From positions 1 to 64,000 of the forward strand of contig DATKZT010000041.1 of NCBI GenBank assembly GCA_035527845.1: a stretch of 64,000 bases of DNA, in the 5' to 3' direction. Every line of letters starts with the position of its first letter. Positions within the stretch are counted from its first letter, which is position 1. Made by a program: the position numbers and the translations under genes. The DNA comes from JAUWKC01 sp035527845. Its GTDB lineage: Bacteria; Planctomycetota; Phycisphaerae; Sedimentisphaerales; Anaerobacaceae. This document shows positions 61,986 to 64,000 of this stretch, piece after piece. The notes beneath the pieces are model-generated. The model worked only from the letters and a program-made list of their open reading frames with translations. It ran no database searches and was not told the DNA's origin.

Positions 61986-62015
61986 CTACCAATCGTCCAA
62001 CAATTGAATCGTCAT
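61986..62015 (-). CDS. Nine-residue micro-ORF (MTIQLLDDW), cassette 2
   Basis: ATG to TAG encodes MTIQLLDDW behind AAAGGAGGTGA with 8 nt from GGAGG to ATG. It lies 64 nt upstream of the peptide precursor, compared with 56 nt in cassette 1. Length, DDW end, Leu5, SD strength and spacing are shared with the micro-ORF at 18071-18100. It is probably translated; its function is unknown. Confidence 0.65.
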   Translation of the reverse strand: MTIQLLDDW

Positions 62016-62454
62016 AATGCTCACCTCCTTTCTGGCCCAAGAGCCTCAACTCATACGTTTGCTTCGCAGTAAGCGCACACGCTCTATATCATCAAATTCA
62101 TCCTCTATCCAGACACGTACTTCCGCGTCTTATCAGTGGGCCTGGTCCCGGTTGCCTTAGCTTTTTGAAAGCATCGGCCCGGCTGAAAGCCGCGCTCAAA
62201 CCTTCCGACTTCAAGAAGAACTTCCGCCGGCGCCCAAAAAGACAACACTATGGGGCGCAGCACGGCATCGAGTCTTCCTGTCGTTAATCTGCGCATCATT
62301 GTCAAGGGCGTCCCTATTCTTGTCAAGCGGGAATTTTGGAATTTTCGATTTTTTTTTAGAATGTGCCGGGCGGAGAATCTCAGGCACGGCTGGATGTGTA
62401 ACCTCTTTTTCGGCAAGGAGTTAAAGGAGGCGAAGCCGCCAATTAATTGGCTGA
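62016..62454 (-). other. Leader/promoter region of peptide cassette 2
   Basis: There is no supported gene; a 103-codon frame here lacks a ribosome site and motifs. It carries the cassette promoter candidate (62298-62326), a weak hairpin (GGCT-CTTG-GGCC) just before the micro-ORF SD, and the downstream end of the flippase-like gene. Confidence 0.4.
62298..62326 (-). promoter_or_regulatory. Candidate promoter of peptide cassette 2
   Basis: On the minus strand TTGACA (62326-62321) and GACAAT (62303-62298) are separated by 17 bp. The -35 is perfect and the -10 matches 4 of 6. It would give a leader of about 280 nt before the micro-ORF. Confidence 0.4.
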
Positions 62455-63504
62455 TTAACCATCAGGCAGGTCGAGGGAGAGGTCTGCGGGCAGGTGTGCG
62501 CCGACAAGATGGATGACGGCGCCGGGCAGCGAGGTGATCATCCAGACGAATCGCTGGCAGAGCGCCAGAGCGAGGGCGGACTCCGCGTCGACGCCAGCGA
62601 AGTGCACAAAGAGCCAGGCAAGCGTGCCTTCCATGACGACGGCGCCTCCGATGCTGACCGGGACAGTTCCGATGACCCAGACGAGGGTGAAAAAGACATA
62701 GTAATACTTTATGCTTGCTTCGATTCCGAGATTTCGTCCGAGGAGCCAGAATCCTGTGATGGTGGAGATTTGGACGAAGACGGTGAGGACAAAGGCCTGA
62801 AGGATAGTGAGGGGCTTTTTGCAGTAGAGGATGGCAGAGGTTTTTGTTTTTTTAGTGATGTTCAGGATTCGCAGGCGGACGGACGACGAGATTTTCTGCA
62901 GCAGCGCACGGCCCGGCTTAACCATGTAGAGTGTGACAAGCAGAGCGGCGATGACGAGCAGGGCCACAAGAAGGAATCGCCAGTATTGAGCAAGGGAGCT
63001 GAAGGAAATGGCGGGCCTCTGGAAAGAGATTTGGCGGCCTTCGGGGCGGAGGAAGAGGGTGTAGAAGAATGCGGCGATGATGAGTGTGGTGAGCAGGCCT
63101 ATGGCTCTGTCAACAAAGACGCTGAGCACTGCTTCGAGTTTTTTGTCGGTGTGTCTGGTGACATACCATGCCCTGATCAAGTCGCCTCCGACGGAGCCGG
63201 GCATGAAGTTGTTGTAGAACCAGCCGAGGAAATACAATTTGACGGCGGCCGACAACGGAATGAAGATGGCCTGGGCGCGGAGTAACAGCCACCATCGCAG
63301 GGTGACGGTGACATGGCCTATTGTGAAGATGGCGAGGGCGACGGCGAAGACGACGATACTTATGCAGGAGAAGATTTGGACAAGTCTGGCCCAGGCCTGC
63401 TGGGTATTGAGCCAATGGACTCCGAAGGCGATGCCCGCGAGGACGAAGGCGATTCGCAGAAAGAGGAACACTTTTTTGCTTTTGCTGTTTTTCGATTCGG
63501 GCAT
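62455..63504 (-). CDS. UPF0104/LPG-synthase-TM-like integral membrane protein
   Basis: The product of about 349 aa has about eight TM helices with the family signature YFLGWFYNNFMPGSVGGDLIRAWY and FVDRAIGLLTTLIIAA, later VWVIGTVPVSIGGAVVMEGTLAWLF. These define the YbhN/AglD-type membrane half of lysylphosphatidylglycerol synthase. The catalytic GNAT half of MprF is absent, so it is more likely a lipid or glycan flippase-related protein than a synthase. The start at 63504 (MPESKNSKSKKV) has GAGG upstream; the frame continues open to 63651 without a better site. It is divergent from hisI. Confidence 0.82.
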   Translation of the reverse strand: MPESKNSKSKKVFLFLRIAFVLAGIAFGVHWLNTQQAWARLVQIFSCISIVVFAVALAIFTIGHVTVTLRWWLLLRAQAIFIPLSAAVKLYFLGWFYNNFMPGSVGGDLIRAWYVTRHTDKKLEAVLSVFVDRAIGLLTTLIIAAFFYTLFLRPEGRQISFQRPAISFSSLAQYWRFLLVALLVIAALLVTLYMVKPGRALLQKISSSVRLRILNITKKTKTSAILYCKKPLTILQAFVLTVFVQISTITGFWLLGRNLGIEASIKYYYVFFTLVWVIGTVPVSIGGAVVMEGTLAWLFVHFAGVDAESALALALCQRFVWMITSLPGAVIHLVGAHLPADLSLDLPDG

Positions 63505-63641
63505 CAAGTAATTTGCCTCAAATAACTTGTTTTTGAAGATGATAACGGTTAAAACGTTTCCGGGCAAGATGTTGTGTTCGGTTTCGGAGAAACAAGCGAG
63601 AAACGGGGCAGGCACGAGAAGGTGAATTAGGAGAGACAGAC

Positions 63642-64000
63642 GTGGGGACAAAGGAAATCGAAGAGGGTTTGGAATTCAGTCCGAAGTTCGATGAGAACGG
63701 TCTGATACCGGCGATAGCCCAGGATGCCCGGACGGGGGAGATTCTGATGGCAGCATACATGAACCGTGAGGCGCTGGAGGCGACGATTCACAGCGGGTAC
63801 GGGACGTATTTCAGCCGGTCGCGGGGCAGGCTGTGGAAAAAGGGCGAAGAAAGCGGGCACGTGCAAAGGGTGGAGCAGATACTGGTCGATTGCGACCAGG
63901 ACTGCCTGCTCTTGAAGGTGAAGGTGGATGAGGGGCAGTGTCACGTGGGGTACCGGTCGTGCTTTTACCGGGCGCTGAAGAAAGGCAGTCGGGGCGAGCT
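63642..64000 (+). CDS. hisI: Phosphoribosyl-AMP cyclohydrolase, 3' end beyond the window
   Basis: 119 codons are visible from a GTG start with GGAG 8 nt upstream. The sequence has LEFSPKFDENGLIPAIAQDA, ILMAAYMNREALEATIHSGYGTYFSRSRGRLWKKGEESGHVQRV and DCDQDCLLLKVKVDEGQCHVGYRSCFY. It holds the Asp/Cys ligands for Mg and Zn in DCDQDC and the later Cys residues. HisI opens the adenine ring of PR-AMP in the third step of histidine synthesis. Nearly the whole domain (usually about 110-130 aa) is present; whether a HisE domain follows cannot be seen. Confidence 0.93.
   Translation, partial: MGTKEIEEGLEFSPKFDENGLIPAIAQDARTGEILMAAYMNREALEATIHSGYGTYFSRSRGRLWKKGEESGHVQRVEQILVDCDQDCLLLKVKVDEGQCHVGYRSCFYRALKKGSRGE

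Noticed and set aside
62105..62416. 103-codon frame on the minus strand upstream of cassette 2
   Set aside because: No ribosome site, no recognisable motif, and it overlaps the candidate promoter and leader.
1..64000. CRISPR arrays, tRNA/rRNA genes, prophage
   Set aside because: No regularly spaced repeats, no cloverleaf-like sequence and no phage structural genes were seen by eye.

Overview
The window looks like a chromosomal piece of a diderm bacterium of the Planctomycetota, most likely class Phycisphaerae (Sedimentisphaerales-like). This is inferred from content, not from a marker gene. The pointers are BlaI/M56 pairs with long sensor C-termini, an ECF sigma factor with a membrane LolA-like partner, LamG-rich secreted proteins ending in Cys-containing dockerin-like repeats, DUF1573 proteins, a Hanks-type kinase with a C-terminal membrane anchor, and outer-membrane genes (KdsC-like, LptC-like, AsmA-like). 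No tRNA, rRNA, CRISPR array or prophage was recognised.

Layout. 1-750: the right end of an IS150-type IS3 element cuts a DNA-methylase-like gene. 1188-3218: EF-G-like GTPase with altered G3 and G4 motifs. 3308-12664: two BlaI-M56 modules flank a divergent ECF sigma/membrane-partner pair. 12670-17696: sensor kinase, response regulator, a secreted protein and a Ser/Thr kinase. 18071-21806: peptide cassette 1. 22117-25937: DJ-1-like protein, an RHS remnant and a secreted M12B-type metalloprotease. 26649-31220: etfB-etfA-acyl-CoA dehydrogenase-HAD operon. 31834-35204: three secreted or anchored proteins, one a possible clan CD cysteine peptidase. 35263-42466 (minus): LptC-like, TIGR03546/AsmA fusion, kdsC-like, RNase G and DUF2344. 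42713-51925 (minus): three large surface proteins that share a signal peptide and a roughly 100-nt 5' leader. 53034-56768 (minus): regulatory PTS genes with hpf. 56962-62015 (minus): TlpA-like protein and peptide cassette 2. 62455-64000: a membrane flippase-like protein and the start of hisI.

The most interesting content is a cassette present twice. In order it holds: (i) a 9-residue micro-ORF ending L-x-D-D-W-stop behind a near-perfect Shine-Dalgarno; (ii) a Cys-rich peptide precursor with a Sec-like signal followed by a bacteriocin-type double-glycine leader, with GG at residues 45-46 in both copies; (iii) a long perfect hairpin; (iv) a signal-peptide/LolA-like/C-terminal-TM protein; (v) a C39-type peptidase, predicted to be periplasmic, fused to DUF1573-like domains and overlapping the previous gene. 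Cassette 2 is followed by a TlpA-like thioredoxin, which would suit disulfide handling. In cassette 1 the peptide gene is split by a 246-bp MITE-like element inserted at a TA; removing the element and one TA restores a 140-codon reading frame exactly. I infer an export-then-cleave route for Cys-rich peptides that differs from the classical ABC-transporter C39 route.
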